Assembly (NCBI GenBank): GCA_947685225.1
Contig: CANTUV010000012.1
Span: 2,356,001 to 2,420,000, forward strand
Origin: Garcia nutans
Taxonomy: Eukaryota; Streptophyta; Magnoliopsida; Malpighiales; Euphorbiaceae
Reading direction: 5' to 3'
DNA: 64,000 nucleotides
Shown: piece after piece, positions 47,121 through 60,411 of the stretch
How the letters are laid out: every line of letters begins with the position of its first letter
How positions within the stretch are numbered: the first letter of the stretch is position 1
The notes under the pieces: generated by a model
What the model was told of the DNA's origin: nothing
The model's input: the letters and a program-made list of their open reading frames with translations, nothing else
Databases searched by the model: none
Position numbers and translations under genes: made by a program

Positions 47121-48925
47121 AATAGTAGTTAAAAAAAATTAACAATTCAGCATGCAGTAAAGATATATTTTATCCTTCAAAATGAAGATCATGGATATAT
47201 GTCATTATGTATAAAAATGCATTTCTTTGAGTATAGTAAATTTATATAAAAATTTATATTTTTAACTAAAATAATTAAATATTATTAATTGTACAAAGTG
47301 TGTCTATCAATTCGATAGATAAGAGCATGCATTATTTGTTTTTAACTAGAAAAACAAATTGAACCAATGAAATTCGATTATTTATGTAATATGTGATTCC
47401 ATTTTCAATTTGGTTTGATTTTTATTTATAAATTTTTTAGTTTTCGATTTGATTATCTCAAAATTAGTAATTGAACTAACTGAAATAATTGAATTTTATG
47501 TATTAATATACTAAATATAATTTTTAGCAATAATATAGTATTTATTATGAGTTTTTTATATATAATATTTAATATTTTTAATAATATGTTTATTTTTTAT
47601 TTATTCTTATATTAATAATATATAAATTAATGATATTGAAATTAAAAATTAATATTATTTAGTTAATTCAGGTATAATCGATAATCAAATAAAAAAATAT
47701 TTAATTCAGTTTGATTTTGTAACATCTGCATAGTTACTAAAATAAAATAAAATAAAATAAAATAAAATAAATAAATTAAGGGATAAATGAAGAGTTAAAA
47801 GATGAAAAAATAAGAATATATATATAAATATATGTGAAATATAAATAATATATAAAATTAAAGTAAATAGTAAAGTCGGGATAAAATGGTAAAAGGGTAG
47901 AAAACAAAAAGTAAAAGTAAAAAAATAAAATAATAATAATTAAAAAATTCAAAATTAAAATAATTTATAATGGAAGAAAGAAAATAGAATTTTTAAATAA
48001 TTAATTAATCAATTAATATAATAATATATATACATGGTTAATATTGAAGAAGAAAGAAAAAAAATCAAAATTTCAAAATTTCCATCTTCCTTCTTCTCCC
48101 CCTTGGTGGCCGAACTCCATAGTTGTTTGGAGGGAGCTTGGGCTTCATTTAATACATCAAATTTACTCAAATTTTCAAAGTAATTATATAGTTTTTAAAG
48201 AAATTGCTTGATAGAGTTAAAAATTCTTTAATTTTTGTTATGTTTTCTTAAGATATATAATTATGCATGAATTGAATTTTTGATGAGGTTTTATTTAATG
48301 TGTTAAATGGGTATGGAATGTGTTATTTTAATGAGGAGATATAGATTTTATAGCTAGATAGTTGATTTGTTTAAGTTTAGATGGAGTATGGATGAATTAG
48401 TATTAAATTTAGGATTTTGAAAAGGTTTTGTTAAAGAATGGATGTTCAATTGATTTCATTGTTTAAATCATGTTATAAAATAATTTTAATGATGAAAATA
48501 AACTTAGAATACCAATTAGAATTGATTAGAATAAAGTTTTATAATTAAAGAATGTTATGGAAAATTTTTAAAAGTTGGAGAAAAATGTGTTAAAATGATT
48601 TTAGTAGTTAAAATGTGTAGAAATATGATTCTAATGCATCATACACACTAACATTTTGAATAGGTCTTAAGTAGATAGTATTTTTCACAAATTAGTAGTG
48701 AAAGACAAAAGGAGATTTTGGAATGGAGTGAAGATTAAACTCTCATTTTTACTTGAAAAAAGTTAGTACATACTTTGACATATAATGTAATTGATTGCAA
48801 TGATTTTTGGCATAACAAATTACACATATTGATTGTGTTATGTTACTTGAATATATGTTTATGAATATGTGAAGTATTGTTTGTAATAACAATGCTTGAT
48901 TTGCATTGTTTATGGCATGTTAAGC

Positions 48926-49914
48926 TAGACATGGCCACAGCTCAATTTGAAATTGAAATTGGACTAAAATCAAACAGGCAAAAATTGAAACCGAAACCGG
49001 TCAAAACTGAAACAGTGTCAATCCAGGACCTAAACCTTAATTCATGGTTTGATTCAGATTTTTAATTTTTAAAAACCATTAAACTGGCAATTTTCGCAGT
49101 TTGAAACCTGCAGTTCAAACCGTTAAATTACTTCATTTTATTTAGGTTATTATACTTGTTTTATTTATTTATTATAATCTTTAATATTCTCTATAATTTA
49201 TATTTTTTAATTCACTCTTTAATATTTTCTACAATCTACATTCTTTTTTTTTAAATATTCTTTACATTATAATTTTAACCACTGCATTTTATTTTATATT
49301 TAAAATTTATTCATATTATTTTTATTTTATTTCTATTATTTTTAATTTTTTATCTCATGTATTATTTTTTTAAAAAAATTTATTACATTATGATTTCTAA
49401 AAAATAAGGACAAATAGTTAAGGTTCACATTTTGGATTAAGAAATGAAATAATATAATTGATGAATATTCTAGGTTAATAAGCATAGAAAATATAATTTA
49501 AAAATTAAAATAATGATGATAATATTCAACAATTGCATAGCAAAACAAATACGTGAACGTTGATTTCTTTTTAAATCCCAAAAGGTGCATAAGCAAATTA
49601 ACTTTTTAAGTTGCCTATGTATTCTCTTTATTATTTTTTTAGTAAATTAATTTTAATATTTTATTTTATTACTAATTTTAATTTAATTACAATAATTTTT
49701 CTAACTTTTAAATTAAAATCACAAGTAATTTGTCTCTTAAATTATTTTAAACCGCTTTGAACCGTCATAAACAACTTTTGAACTATTCCTTCAAATTCTC
49801 CCTTTAAACTGTCTCTCGATCCGCTTTTAAACCGAGGTCAAACCGGAATTTTCTAAACTAAAATCAACAGTTTAAGAACTAAAACTGGCGGTTCCTAAAC
49901 AATTGTCATGTCTA
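48926..49914. mobile_element. Non-autonomous hAT element, 989 bp, 8-bp target duplication
   Basis: The perfect octamer TGTTAAGC flanks it on both sides (48918-48925 and 49915-49922). Ends: left TAGACATGGCCACAG, right (reverse complement) TAGACATGACAATTG, fitting the hAT TAG-N-N-TG-C form. Near both ends there are repeated AACCG/CGGTT words (GAAACCGAAACCGG left; AAACCGAGGTCAAACCGG right). No transposase is encoded. Confidence 0.85.
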
Positions 49915-50171
49915 TGTTAAGCCATTAGAAAATAGCAAATTAGGATGTTATGTTTGAATTGTAAAAAGTGTAAATTATGTACTAAAATATGAAAGTGATC
50001 CACATTAGCAATGTATGTGATTATGATGTACTTTATGAGTTGCCAATTGGAAAAAGAATATGAAATGTGGTAAAAATAAGAGAAAAATGAATTATGAGAA
50101 ATATGATTGCATGTAAATCTTATATAAAGTCTAGTTTTGAGATATTGATGTTGGATATTACTTCGCCTCTG

Positions 50172-52140
50172 CACTAAAAGAATGTACCAGATTACCGACA
50201 AAAAAATTAATCAGTAATTCTTATTTTTTTTTCGTCAAAAATTAAATTTACTGGCAGATTACTAATAAAAAATTTATGCAGTCATATTTTTTACCGGTAA
50301 TAAAAATACAGGCAAAAATAAATATTTATCGGTAAATTATTGACAAAAAATTTTCTGCCAGTATTTTCGAAAGAAATGTCATCTATAAATTTACCGACAA
50401 AATGAGATATTTTGTCAGTAATACCAATAAAAAATTTTGTAGGTATTATCGACAGAAAATTCTGTCGATATTACCGACAAAAAATAACTTAGTTGGCAAT
50501 TCCAAAAAAAAAATCAAGTATCCCTCATTTTATCGGTGTTATCGACAAAATTTTATGTCTGTAATATATTTGCCGACAGACTATTTAAATCTGTCGGTAA
50601 AATTTTTTTTGTATAAAATTTAATTATTTTTGAATTTTAAAATATATTTTTTTATTATTTTTTATTTTTATAATGTATGTATAAAATATATGAATGAATT
50701 GAATATTAAAAAAATATAAAATATAAAAATTAAATTTATATTTAAATAAAAATTAAATTTAAGAAATGAATAAGTAAAAAATAAATGTACATAAAAATAA
50801 TATAAAATATATAAAATATATAAAATTAAAATATAAATTACATATAAAAAAACTGAAATCAAGTATAAATAGGAGGTGGTGGAGATGGAGGTAAAGGAGA
50901 ATCATCCGGAGAAAACTATCGTAAAAGATTGAATATATATTGCATAAAGTTAGTTATAAACTCATTAAGCTTTTGTGGGACCAATTTCTGCATCTCAATC
51001 TGCATCTGTTCTCTCATCCAGCTTTGAACATCTCTTGGATGTGCAACAATCCATAAAATAATAATAATTTCTTATAAAATAATAAAATAACCATAAAATT
51101 TTAATTCTTAATATTAATTAACTAAAAGTTCATAAAATAACAAAAAAAATTAAAAACTTATTTTATATAAATTAATAAAATACCCAAAAATTTAAATTCT
51201 TAAAACTAATTAGCTAAAAATCTATAAAATCATAAAATGTACCCTAAATTATATTTTTTTACACTAAATCTAAAATTTCAAAAAATCATAAATTATAATT
51301 TTTTAATTAAAAATCTAAAAATCACTAAAAATACCTTAAAAAATCTAACACTCTAAAAATTTTTTAAATACCAAAAAATTTCTAAAAATATAATGAAAAC
51401 TTTAAAATATCCTAAGAATTATTCTGATTAATTAAATAGATTTTTTCTTTAGTTCATTTTTATAATTAAAATTCCAAAATTTATAAAAATAAATCAAATT
51501 TACCTAAAATCTTTTAAAAAATAAAAAAATATCCTTAAAAATCTAATACCATAATATATTTCTATTTACCAAAAAATTCTAAAAATATAACAAAAAATTT
51601 TAAAATTCCCTAAAACATATTCTATTTAATTAAAAAAAATTAAAAATAATTTTTTTTATAATTTTTATTCTAAAATGTATAAAAATAAATTAATTTTATT
51701 GACAAAAATATATTCTTTCGGTGTTACTAATAGAAAATATGTTCTCTCAGTAACTTTACCAATAGAAAATTTATTTTCTCTATAATTTTACAGATAAAAA
51801 ATATATTCTCTCTGTAATTTTATCGACAAAATATATATTCTCTAGGTATTACCAACAAAAAATATATTCTCTCAGTAATTTTATTAGTAAAAAATATATT
51901 CACTCTAAATATTACCGACTTTTTGACATTTCTGTCAGTAAAGTTTATTGGTAATTATTGACGTCATCTACTGGCGCTATTATTATCGAAAAAATATCTG
52001 TTGATAAATTTTTCTGTTAGTATTTTGTTGGTAATCTATTGATTTATTTTTTAATATTTTCTCTCGGTATTCTGTCAGTATTATCAATAAAAAAATTTAT
52101 CGGTAAATTTCTCTGTGTAATTCAATACATTCTTGTAGTG
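50172..52140. mobile_element. Non-autonomous CACTA (En/Spm) element, 1969 bp, 3-bp target duplication
   Basis: CTG flanks both sides (50169-50171, 52141-52143). Left end CACTAAAAGAATGT and right end (reverse complement) CACTACAAGAATGT differ at one base. Both subterminal regions carry many copies of a TACCGACAAAAAAT / ATTTTTTGTCGGTAAT word in both orientations, the expected transposase-binding arrays. On the minus strand at about 50866-51050 there is a short coding relic (VAHPRDVQSWMREQMQIEMQ, later SPDDSPLPPSPPPP), like the C-terminal part of plant Ptta/En-Spm transposases. Not autonomous. Confidence 0.9.
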
Positions 52141-53129
52141 CTGGGTGAGATACACTAGTGCCACAGATAATATTATGTCCTGAGGTGAGACATGTTGATG
52201 TCACAGATATTATTACGCTTTTGGGTAGATTTTGTATGACTTCGGGTGATATACACTGATGTCATAGATGATTGAGCTAGCCCAAGATAATATTTTTGAA
52301 ACTAAACTAATATATAAAGACTTTTAGGTTCAGTGTATGTGAATGATTGATATTTAATAAAAGTATATATATATATATATTGCTCGATATTTGTAGTATA
52401 ATGCATTTATGGCATTGCATATAAAATGTCATATGTTTTTATATTAAAATATGTACCACTAGACTTTTAGTTTAACGCGATTAAAATTCATCTCTCAGGT
52501 AATAGAGTTGATCTAGAGATTTTGAAGAGTTCTACTAGACCACAACAGGTCTAGATTGTGACTAGTTCATTTTGGAGTTTGGATTGACTGTCATGAATCA
52601 AAGCTAGCTGCACTTCATGCAAATATTTTTAATTTTGTGAAATTTGTTTTAAGTATGTACATTATATTTATATATTTTAAAAGATGTAAATTATAAAGTT
52701 TTTAGACTAAATGTGTATATTTGGTATATTTTTATACCTTTTTAGTCATATAAAATGTATGTTTGAGAATTGGAAGAATTTTGAGAACATCTTAGAGTAT
52801 CGGGTGAATGTGATTTACTTGGGAGTGTTAAATTTTATGCAAATTGTGTAATTAATTTTTGAGATTATCTAAATTATAAATAAATCATTGGCGAACTTTT
52901 TTCAGAAATTTTTTTTATTAAAATAAGTATTTTTAGTGTTTAAACTACTATTGAATATGTTTTTTTATTTATTAAAGTACAATTTAAGGTTTTAAATTAT
53001 TTATTTTGGAATTATAAAAATTTTACAAAGGGCAAAATTTATGACATTTTGGTATTCTATATGTATATTTTACATATGCGAAATGTATATATTATACGTA
53101 TATAGGTTATAAGGGAGTTACATATTTAG

Positions 53130-54020
53130 TTATATTTTATTATTTTATTAATTTTAGTTCAATTTTGTTATTATTTTAAAAGTATTAAAATTTTGGTAAT
53201 TTTAAATTTTGATACGATTCGGTTTGGTTAATTACATAGATGCACATCCCTATACACAGAGGGAATAACAAAAATGTTCATTTAATTTTTTTATTTTTTA
53301 TTTACATGCCATTGAGGTTTTTTTTGTTGTTTATGTAATGTCCTTAAGCTTTATATATAGTTGATGATATTTCTAGTCTAGTGAAAGCTTGAAGCAATAA
53401 GTAATATTGAATATGCTATCAATTTCAATATTTGACCTTTGTGTAATGCTATGACACAAATATAGATATCATACAAAAAAATCCCTTGAAATAGAAAAAG
53501 ACATATAAAAAATAATTAAATCCCCTAAAATTAAAACATAAATATAAAAAAGTACCCATAATAATATACTTATCATCATGATTATAAATTATCCCCTAAG
53601 AAAATATGTGTTTATGTAGTTTTTTTAATTAAAGATATGTATTTATGTAATTTGATAAATTATTTAGTACATTAGGTGTAATATACTTTCATTACATATA
53701 AATATATGACCTATTTTTTAAAATAAATGTAAGAATTTTTTATATCACTATGATTATATATATTTGGTTATTAAACTATATTATTGGATTCTTTATTGAA
53801 AATAATATTTGACTCTTTGTGAAGCTATAGGTGAAGAAATGAGAATTTTCCTAGAAATTTTTTATATCTAATATATATCTTAAACACTTAATAAGTGCTA
53901 GAATTTGTTATTCACCAAATAAACGCTTAGCTTTACTTGAAATATGATAACATATAAAATTTAAAAATATTGTTATATTTTAATAACGATGATACTAAAA
54001 GGATGTTTAACTTAGCCTAT
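53130..54020. other. AT-rich intergenic sequence
   Basis: No gene or clear element beyond the possible hAT end near 53252. Confidence 0.5.
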
Positions 54021-54026
54021 AAAATT

Positions 54027-54478
54027 AGGAAAATATATTTTTTTTTGGCCTTTGAACTTTACGTATCTTGCATATTGAGCCTCCCAAACTTTTATTTAGT
54101 AATATTAAGTCATTCAACTATGTGAATTTGTGACATTACGCCCTTTTTTAACTGAAGTTAAACGTGTGTTTTCATTAATTGGCCTTAAAATAGCGTGGGT
54201 ATTGGAGCAAAATTGTACTTTTTGATAAAAATTAAGGAACAACACATTTTTTAGTCTCTAAACTTTATATATTTTTCTCATTAAGCCTCTAAACTTTTAT
54301 TTAGTGACATTGAGCCCTTCAATGATAGCGCGTAAAAAATACGCATTTAACTACTATTATAAAAAGGTTCAATGTTACTAGCACATATAGTTAAGGAGCT
54401 CAATATTACTAAATAAAAGTTCAGAATGCTCAATATACAAAAGACATAAAGTTCAGTAATCAAAAAATACATTATTCC
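54027..54478. mobile_element. Foldback MULE-like element, 452 bp, 9-bp target duplication
   Basis: The nonamer TATAAAATT stands on both sides (54018-54026 and 54479-54487). The left arm from 54027 and the reverse complement of the right arm match over about 90 bp, including TGAACTTTA, CATATTGAGC and ACTTTTATTTAGTAATATT. A third arm-like copy starts at about 54232 inside. Non-coding. Confidence 0.75.
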
Positions 54479-55027
54479 TATAAAATTTAGTTTATAAGCA
54501 CTAAGTGCTTATAAGCTTATGATTATAAGCTCTTAAAATTTTAAGTAATTACGTATTTATTTTAAATGCTTATAAGTGACTGATAAACATCTAATATGTT
54601 GTAAAAAAAACTTATAAACACATTTATTATTAAAATGACTAAAAATAATATAAAATTATATTACTACGAGTATTTATTAAAATAAATAGAGGCAACGTAG
54701 TAAAATAATTGGTCAAACTAATTTATAAATTAAGTGTTTGTAAGCACTAAAATAATAAATTAATACCCCATAATTTATTTTTTCAGTTTATAAATAAATT
54801 GGGCTTATAAATTAATAAAATTATTTAAATAAACATGTCGACTTTACTTAGTCAAACTAGTTTACAAGTTAAGCTAAACACTCTCTAAATGAGTAGAAAA
54901 CAAGAAATTGACCACCATTTAAAAGTAACATATTCTAGAATTTGTTATTATACAAATTTTTTCTTTCACTAAAAGCATAAAGGAATTCAATATTACATAT
55001 ATAATAATCAGTGTAAGACATATATAA

Positions 55028-55312
55028 TAGGAAAAACTCATTTTGAGCCCCTGAACTTAACAACTTTTTTATATTAAGCTTTTGAACTTCACTTTAGTTA
55101 TATTGAACCCTCAAATTTTGCGATTCATAAATATTAGACCATTTTCTAATGGAATTGACTAATGGCGTCAATACCTCATCTAACAAAATATTTCACATAT
55201 TTAGTCAATTCTGTTAGAAAATGACCTAATATTCATAAATCGGAAAATTTGAGGGCTCAATATTACCAAAGTGAAGTTCATGAGCTCAATGTCATAAAGT
55301 TATCAAGTTTCA
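55028..55312. mobile_element. Second foldback element of the same family, truncating the gypsy RT
   Basis: Left arm from GGAAAAACTCATTTTGAGCC (55028) and right arm pair over about 120 bp, with the shared words TGAACTTCACTTT, CCTCAAATTTT, ATAAATATTAGACCATTTTCTAA and AATTGACTAA. The right terminus has lost the first bases. It joins the gypsy reverse transcriptase just after its LNRVTI codons. Confidence 0.7.
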
Positions 55313-57525
55313 AATTGTGACTCGATTAAGCTATCTATAACAATGCATAATCTCATGAATCCATCATTTTTCTTCACAAACAACACAAGAGCTCCCCAGG
55401 GTGAAATGCTAGGCCTAATAAATTTCTTATCCAATAGTTCCTGCAATTGCACCTTCAGTTACTTCAACTTTGTAGGAGTCATTCTGTAAGGATCTTGAGA
55501 AATAGGAGCTGTGCATGGTTGAACATCAATAGAGAATTTAACTTCTCTATTAGGAGGTAATCCTGGAAGTTCTTCTGGAAATACCTTTGAAAATTTATAT
55601 ACTATAGGAATATCTTCTAATTTAGGCCCTTCTAATTATGTATCAATTACATGTTCTAGATATGCTTGATAATCCTTCTTAAGTAACTTTCTGGCTGTCA
55701 TAGCAGAAATAATACAAGATGAAAGAAATTTTCGCTCCCCATAGAAAGTAAGAGTAGAATTTCTAGGCAAACCAAAAATAACCTTCTTCTCAAAGTAATC
55801 AATAGTGGCATGATGATGAGATAGCCAATCCATTCCAAGAATAATATCAAACTCCTGTATAGGCAAAGGAATAAGATCTGCTAATAATTCGAAATCACCT
55901 ACTGGATTGATGAATCTCTATACACATACTCACACATCATAGAAGTCCCACTGAAAAACTCACTACTAATTCATTGTCTAAAGAACCTAATTTCTCATTT
56001 GCATATATGATAAATGCATGTGATATGAATGAATGAATGGAGCCATGATCAATAAAAATATGAGCATCGCATCCAAAAATAGCCAACGTACCAGTAACCA
56101 CCTCAGGGGAAGCTAGAGCTTCCTGTTGAGTAACAGCAAACACCTAGACTTATACAGGAGGTCTACTTGTCTGACCAGAAGATATGATTCCATCCTGTCT
56201 ATCCACACCATTGTTGCTTCCTCTCTCAGTTCATCTGTCCTGTGATTGAGTTTTGCCTCCTCTTTAAGGTACAAATGTTGATGATGCTTGAATCGATTCA
56301 CTAGGCATCACTAACATTAGACAGTCGCTTCTTATGTGACCTACATTACCACACTGATAGCATCCTCTAAAATTGGCTCTACATTCTCCACTGTGATGTT
56401 TACCACATGTAGGGAATATAGGTCGTAGTCTCTAATTAGTTCCCAGAATGCTACCCTATCCAAATCTTGGTGCACTAGTAAAATTACCCACAGACTGCCT
56501 CACTGAACTCTGACTAATATGGGGTCGGTTCATCTGCTGGTCTGGTCTCACAGATTGACTTCTAGTATTTTTAGGGTAAGGCCTAGAATAAGAACTGCCG
56601 TCTTTCTTAATCTGTCTGTCACCAAATCCCGGAAAAAAACTGTGAGTCTGCTTTCTTTTCTTATTCTCGAACTTTGTTTCTTCTTTTATTAACTTTTCTT
56701 TTTTCCAATGCACCATCTACCATAACACAAAAAAGTACTGGCATGATCTCGTAACAATTCCTTGCGAATATTGATATGCAAACCTTCATAGAATCTATTG
56801 CACTTGTCTTCTTCTTTAGACACCATATGATCTATATATCTGTATAATTCTTCAAATTTGTCGATAAACTAAAGGATCGTCATCCCATCTTGTTTAAGTT
56901 GGAAAAACAAGCTCTCCTTTTCTCTTCTATAATTACCAGTGATATACTGCTTATATAACTCTGTCTCAAATGTATTCCATGTCAACCCAACACCATGAGA
57001 CTGAACCAATCTAGTGTAACAACCATTAACTATTCTTCCTAAGAAAAGCCTGAATATATCTTAGTTTTTCAGCATCAGCAACTCCTATTAAAGAATAAGC
57101 TTTTTTAATTTTCCGAGCCAATCATCTGCCTTTTTGAAATCTAGAGTACCATCAAAAATCTCCGCTCCACAATTATGGCAATGTGAAATTATTGCCCAAG
57201 CATGTGGCCGTTGTTCTCTTGTAGCTATTATAGTTGTAATAGCTTATGCAACAATAGTATTAACATCAATTTGATTTGGCGATGCAGCAGGTGGAATAAG
57301 AGGTACATAAGGTGAAGCAGGTGAATTTATTCCAGATCAGCCTTCTTGAGAAGCAGTAATATTATTCTGCTCACTATTTCTTGATGCATCAAAATTGGCT
57401 GTCTCACCGGAAGGGAGTAGAGTAGGATCCCTAAGATGTCAGCCAATATCTACTAATCTAACCATTCGATTTCTTCGGCAAGTATTTCTACCATGGCCTC
57501 TACCACCTCGTATTAGTGATGGCAT
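55313..57525 (-). mobile_element. Degenerate Ty3/gypsy gag-pol, truncated in reverse transcriptase
   Basis: The minus strand starts with ATG at 57525 (MPSLIRGGRGHGRN). Gag is broken by frameshifts; its Lys-rich tail is at 56716-56456. A CCHC knuckle C-YQ-C-GNVG-H-IRSD-C lies at about 56340-56370. The retropepsin-like domain at 56143-55900 has FIDHGSIHSFIS where active copies have D-T/P-GS. DIILGMDWLSHHHATIDYF follows at 55860-55800, then the reverse transcriptase start (LDKKFIRPSISPWGALVLFV; MRLCIDYR). It stops after LNRVTI where the foldback element begins. Several stops; not functional. Confidence 0.88.
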
Positions 57526-57539
57526 TTTCATATAAAAAT

Positions 57540-60405
57540 AAATCATATAATATGAATTATCTATATGACACTTTTATATCCATTAACTTATGTACTATAA
57601 TATTTATATATTAGTATATTTTACTAAATCTCTTAATTCTTGAGCAAATATTTATAAAATTTTTTAAATACTTTTGACTTTTATATGACTGGGATGCTAT
57701 GATGTGTAAATACAATTTTGATTTAAAATTTCTTTTGACTCATGTATAATTTTCCTCAATATGCAACTTTAAAAAAATAAATTTTTCCTTGAATTTGAGA
57801 AATTTTCTAGTGACATTAATAATTTAAATTAATTTCTTATTCTTAATTACCTAACTTTAAATTTTCTATAGTCCTTTTACATAAGTTTACAAAATCTATA
57901 ATCTATGCTCTTATATCATAAAATGTCACACCCATTTGCTATTACTATTAAGGGTGGACTAATCTTGTAATCTACTGTATTATTGAATTTCTAATAATAC
58001 TTCACTCATAACTTAAATGCCTAAATACATTAAATTATTGTTCAATGCATTAATATAATACTTCGTAAATATATTCCAATGATAGATATGTTGGCCCAAC
58101 CTTATCTACACGCTGAAGAAGAAAAAATTAAAGGGATATTCTACTGGTTTATTCTTCAAAATATGAAATATTATATATAAGGGGTGAGTCCAACTACTTA
58201 GTGAATAGATAAATATGTAACAAGGGAGAACAAATAAAGTTTAATTATATATATTATTTAAATAAACATCATTTATAACTCAGCTGGATAAATATAATTT
58301 AATCTCGGCCATCTTTTACATACACTCAAATATAAATTTTTACTATTCTAATTTCAATTCAAAGGCGTATGATAACTTAACTCGCAAGCCCAAAAAGAAA
58401 TAACTTCAATATACATGTGCAGAGCAATTACACCGGTCAAAGATAATTTTTATAATATCATTAAATTTAAACACTCATTGTCAATGTGCGATCAGATAAG
58501 TTTATAAAAGAGTGTATATAAATTATTTATCCATCATAATATAATCAATCATTTATATATATAAATTTAAATTACTATTATTTGTTCTCACTTAATAAAA
58601 AAGTAATTAACATTTAGGAATAAATTATCACTTTAAATTTAATAAATATTTTTCTCAAAATCATATAAATATAATATTTTAAAATACAATATTATATATT
58701 TACCCACTCTCTTAGGCCAAGAACTATATTTGTTTAATCAACAAAATTTCTTTTGATATTCTATAGCTGCAACTAGATTCGTTTATATAATAATATAAGA
58801 ATATTATTTAATTTAAATTATATCCTAGTTATTATAGATATATACTATGAATATGACATGTAATTTTATATTTTTAAATTCTAAAGATGTTTCGGTAAAT
58901 TAGTGACACTTAAATTTTCTAAAGTGATACTATAATAAATATTTATTTAATTTCTAAGATATAATTATTTATCTATTTTTTTAATAAATATTTTCAAACA
59001 ATAATATTTTAACTGTAAAAATTTACTAAGTATTTATAATAATTTTATATATAATTATATTACATTATTTTAATTTATTTCTTTAATAATTTATTTCTCT
59101 TAATTAAATAAGTTTTAATTTAATCATTATCTTTTACTTTAATAATTTATTATCAAAATTACAATATATTACAAGAATGAAGAAAGTAGAAAGCAAGGGC
59201 TGGTTGTTAAAAAAAAGTAGGTTGACGGTCAGGGGAGCGTTAAAAGTCATAAAAAAACAGTGGAAAAACTGGAAAGGGGTAGCTTAAGGCATTAATGTTG
59301 GAGACAGTCCGTCCCAGGGAGAGATTCCCTCATTTAATAGTTTCATGTAGTCTTTCTGGTTCGGTTAACACAGTAAGTATCGCCATCATCTTCTTTTCTT
59401 TTTTTATTTTCTTCTTTTTTTTTTCTTTTAAGCTCCAATTTATGGCTGAAATGTAAATTTTATTTTTTAAAAGAAATAATAATATTACTAAAAAAATAAA
59501 ACTCTCTCGATCAAATTTTAATACATCTGTATATTTAAAAATTTAAATTTAAATTTTTTAGTTAAATTAAAACAGTCGCTTACGATATGATATACATGCT
59601 TAATAGTCTTAACTTGTCCTTATTAAATTAAAAGAGTCGCTTATCAAATATATAAATATATATGTGCTATTTTAACTAAATGAATGGGATGAGTTTTTCA
59701 TATAAGATTATTCAACACATCGTCCGCATACATTATATATATATATACTTCATTTCTTACTAAAACTGTATTAGCAGAAACACATAATGAACCTACATAT
59801 ATCAACTTACAGATTAGAAAAAAGGAAAGAAGGAAAAGAAAAACAACTGCACTGAAAAAATAAAAAGAAAATTTATGTAATTATGCAGCCAACGTATCTA
59901 TGTTTATAAATAATTGTCTATTTCTTGCTAAATATTTCTTTTGTTTTCAATTAATAAGAACATTTTTTTTATTGATCTTAAATTATAATTTACTTATCAT
60001 TTTAATTAATTAATTAACATATTAAATATCTATTATATCCATATATAATTTTATTGACATAATAGTTTACTAGGAAAAATATAATGTAAATTTATATTTT
60101 TTAAAGGTTTTTTTTTAAGGATGGCACCTTCTATGTAATAATAAATATTCTAATTTTTATTAGAATATATTTCATTTTCATTGAAATTTATTATAATAAC
60201 TTTTTTCAAAGGTATTAATAAGAAAACTACACATATTATATTATAATGCAATAAATTTCAATAAAAATGAAACATAACCCAATAAAAATTAAATTATTTA
60301 TTGGCATTTAAAATATGCCAATATGACGTCTGATGAAAAATTTTCTTTAAAAAAATTGTGAAAATTAAAAAGATTGGGTGCCCTTGGTAGATAAAAAAGA
60401 AGTGT
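57540..60405. other. Intergenic region upstream of the gypsy relic
   Basis: May hold the decayed 5' LTR of the gypsy element (minus orientation) but I could not find its ends. 59200-59400 is less AT-rich (GGAGACAGTCCGTCCCAGGG), with no readable frame. No gene supported. Confidence 0.45.
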
Positions 60406-60411
60406 GATAAG

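Larger units (their letters stand above)
47718..53125 (+). mobile_element. Ty3/gypsy solo LTR carrying two later insertions
   Basis: Begins TGTAACATC (47718) and ends near GGGAGTTACA (53125), TG...CA style. No gag, pol, primer site or polypurine tract follows, so it is a solo LTR. Landmarks: (AAAAT)n at 47737-47769, a CT-rich block with GGCCGAACTCCATAG at 48085-48130, and the CTTCG-GGTGA-ATACACTGATGTCA repeats at 52140-52280. Subtracting the hAT (48926-49914) and CACTA (50172-52140) insertions with their duplications leaves about 2.4 kb. Flanking pentamers GATTT and TATTT match 4 of 5. Confidence 0.65.
47321..53252. mobile_element. Possible outer hAT-like element split by the solo LTR
   Basis: The right end reads GATTCGGTTTGGTTAATTAC...GATGCACATCCCTA, whose reverse complement TAGGGATGTGCATC is a familiar plant hAT-type terminus. 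On the left, TAAGAGCATGCATTATTTG followed by AATTTGGTTTGATTTTTA could be the decayed partner. Flanking octamers match only 5 of 8. Tentative. Confidence 0.35.

Noticed and set aside
49917..50201. 94-codon minus-strand frame
   Set aside because: Lies in LTR sequence across the CACTA border; hydrophobic low-complexity composition, no family likeness.
50172..52140. Array of short repeats that at first looks CRISPR-like
   Set aside because: Repeats are degenerate, occur in both orientations and are irregularly spaced; they are CACTA subterminal motifs in a plant genome.
59200..59400. Less AT-rich patch resembling a leader
   Set aside because: No open frame, RNA fold or family likeness could be supported.
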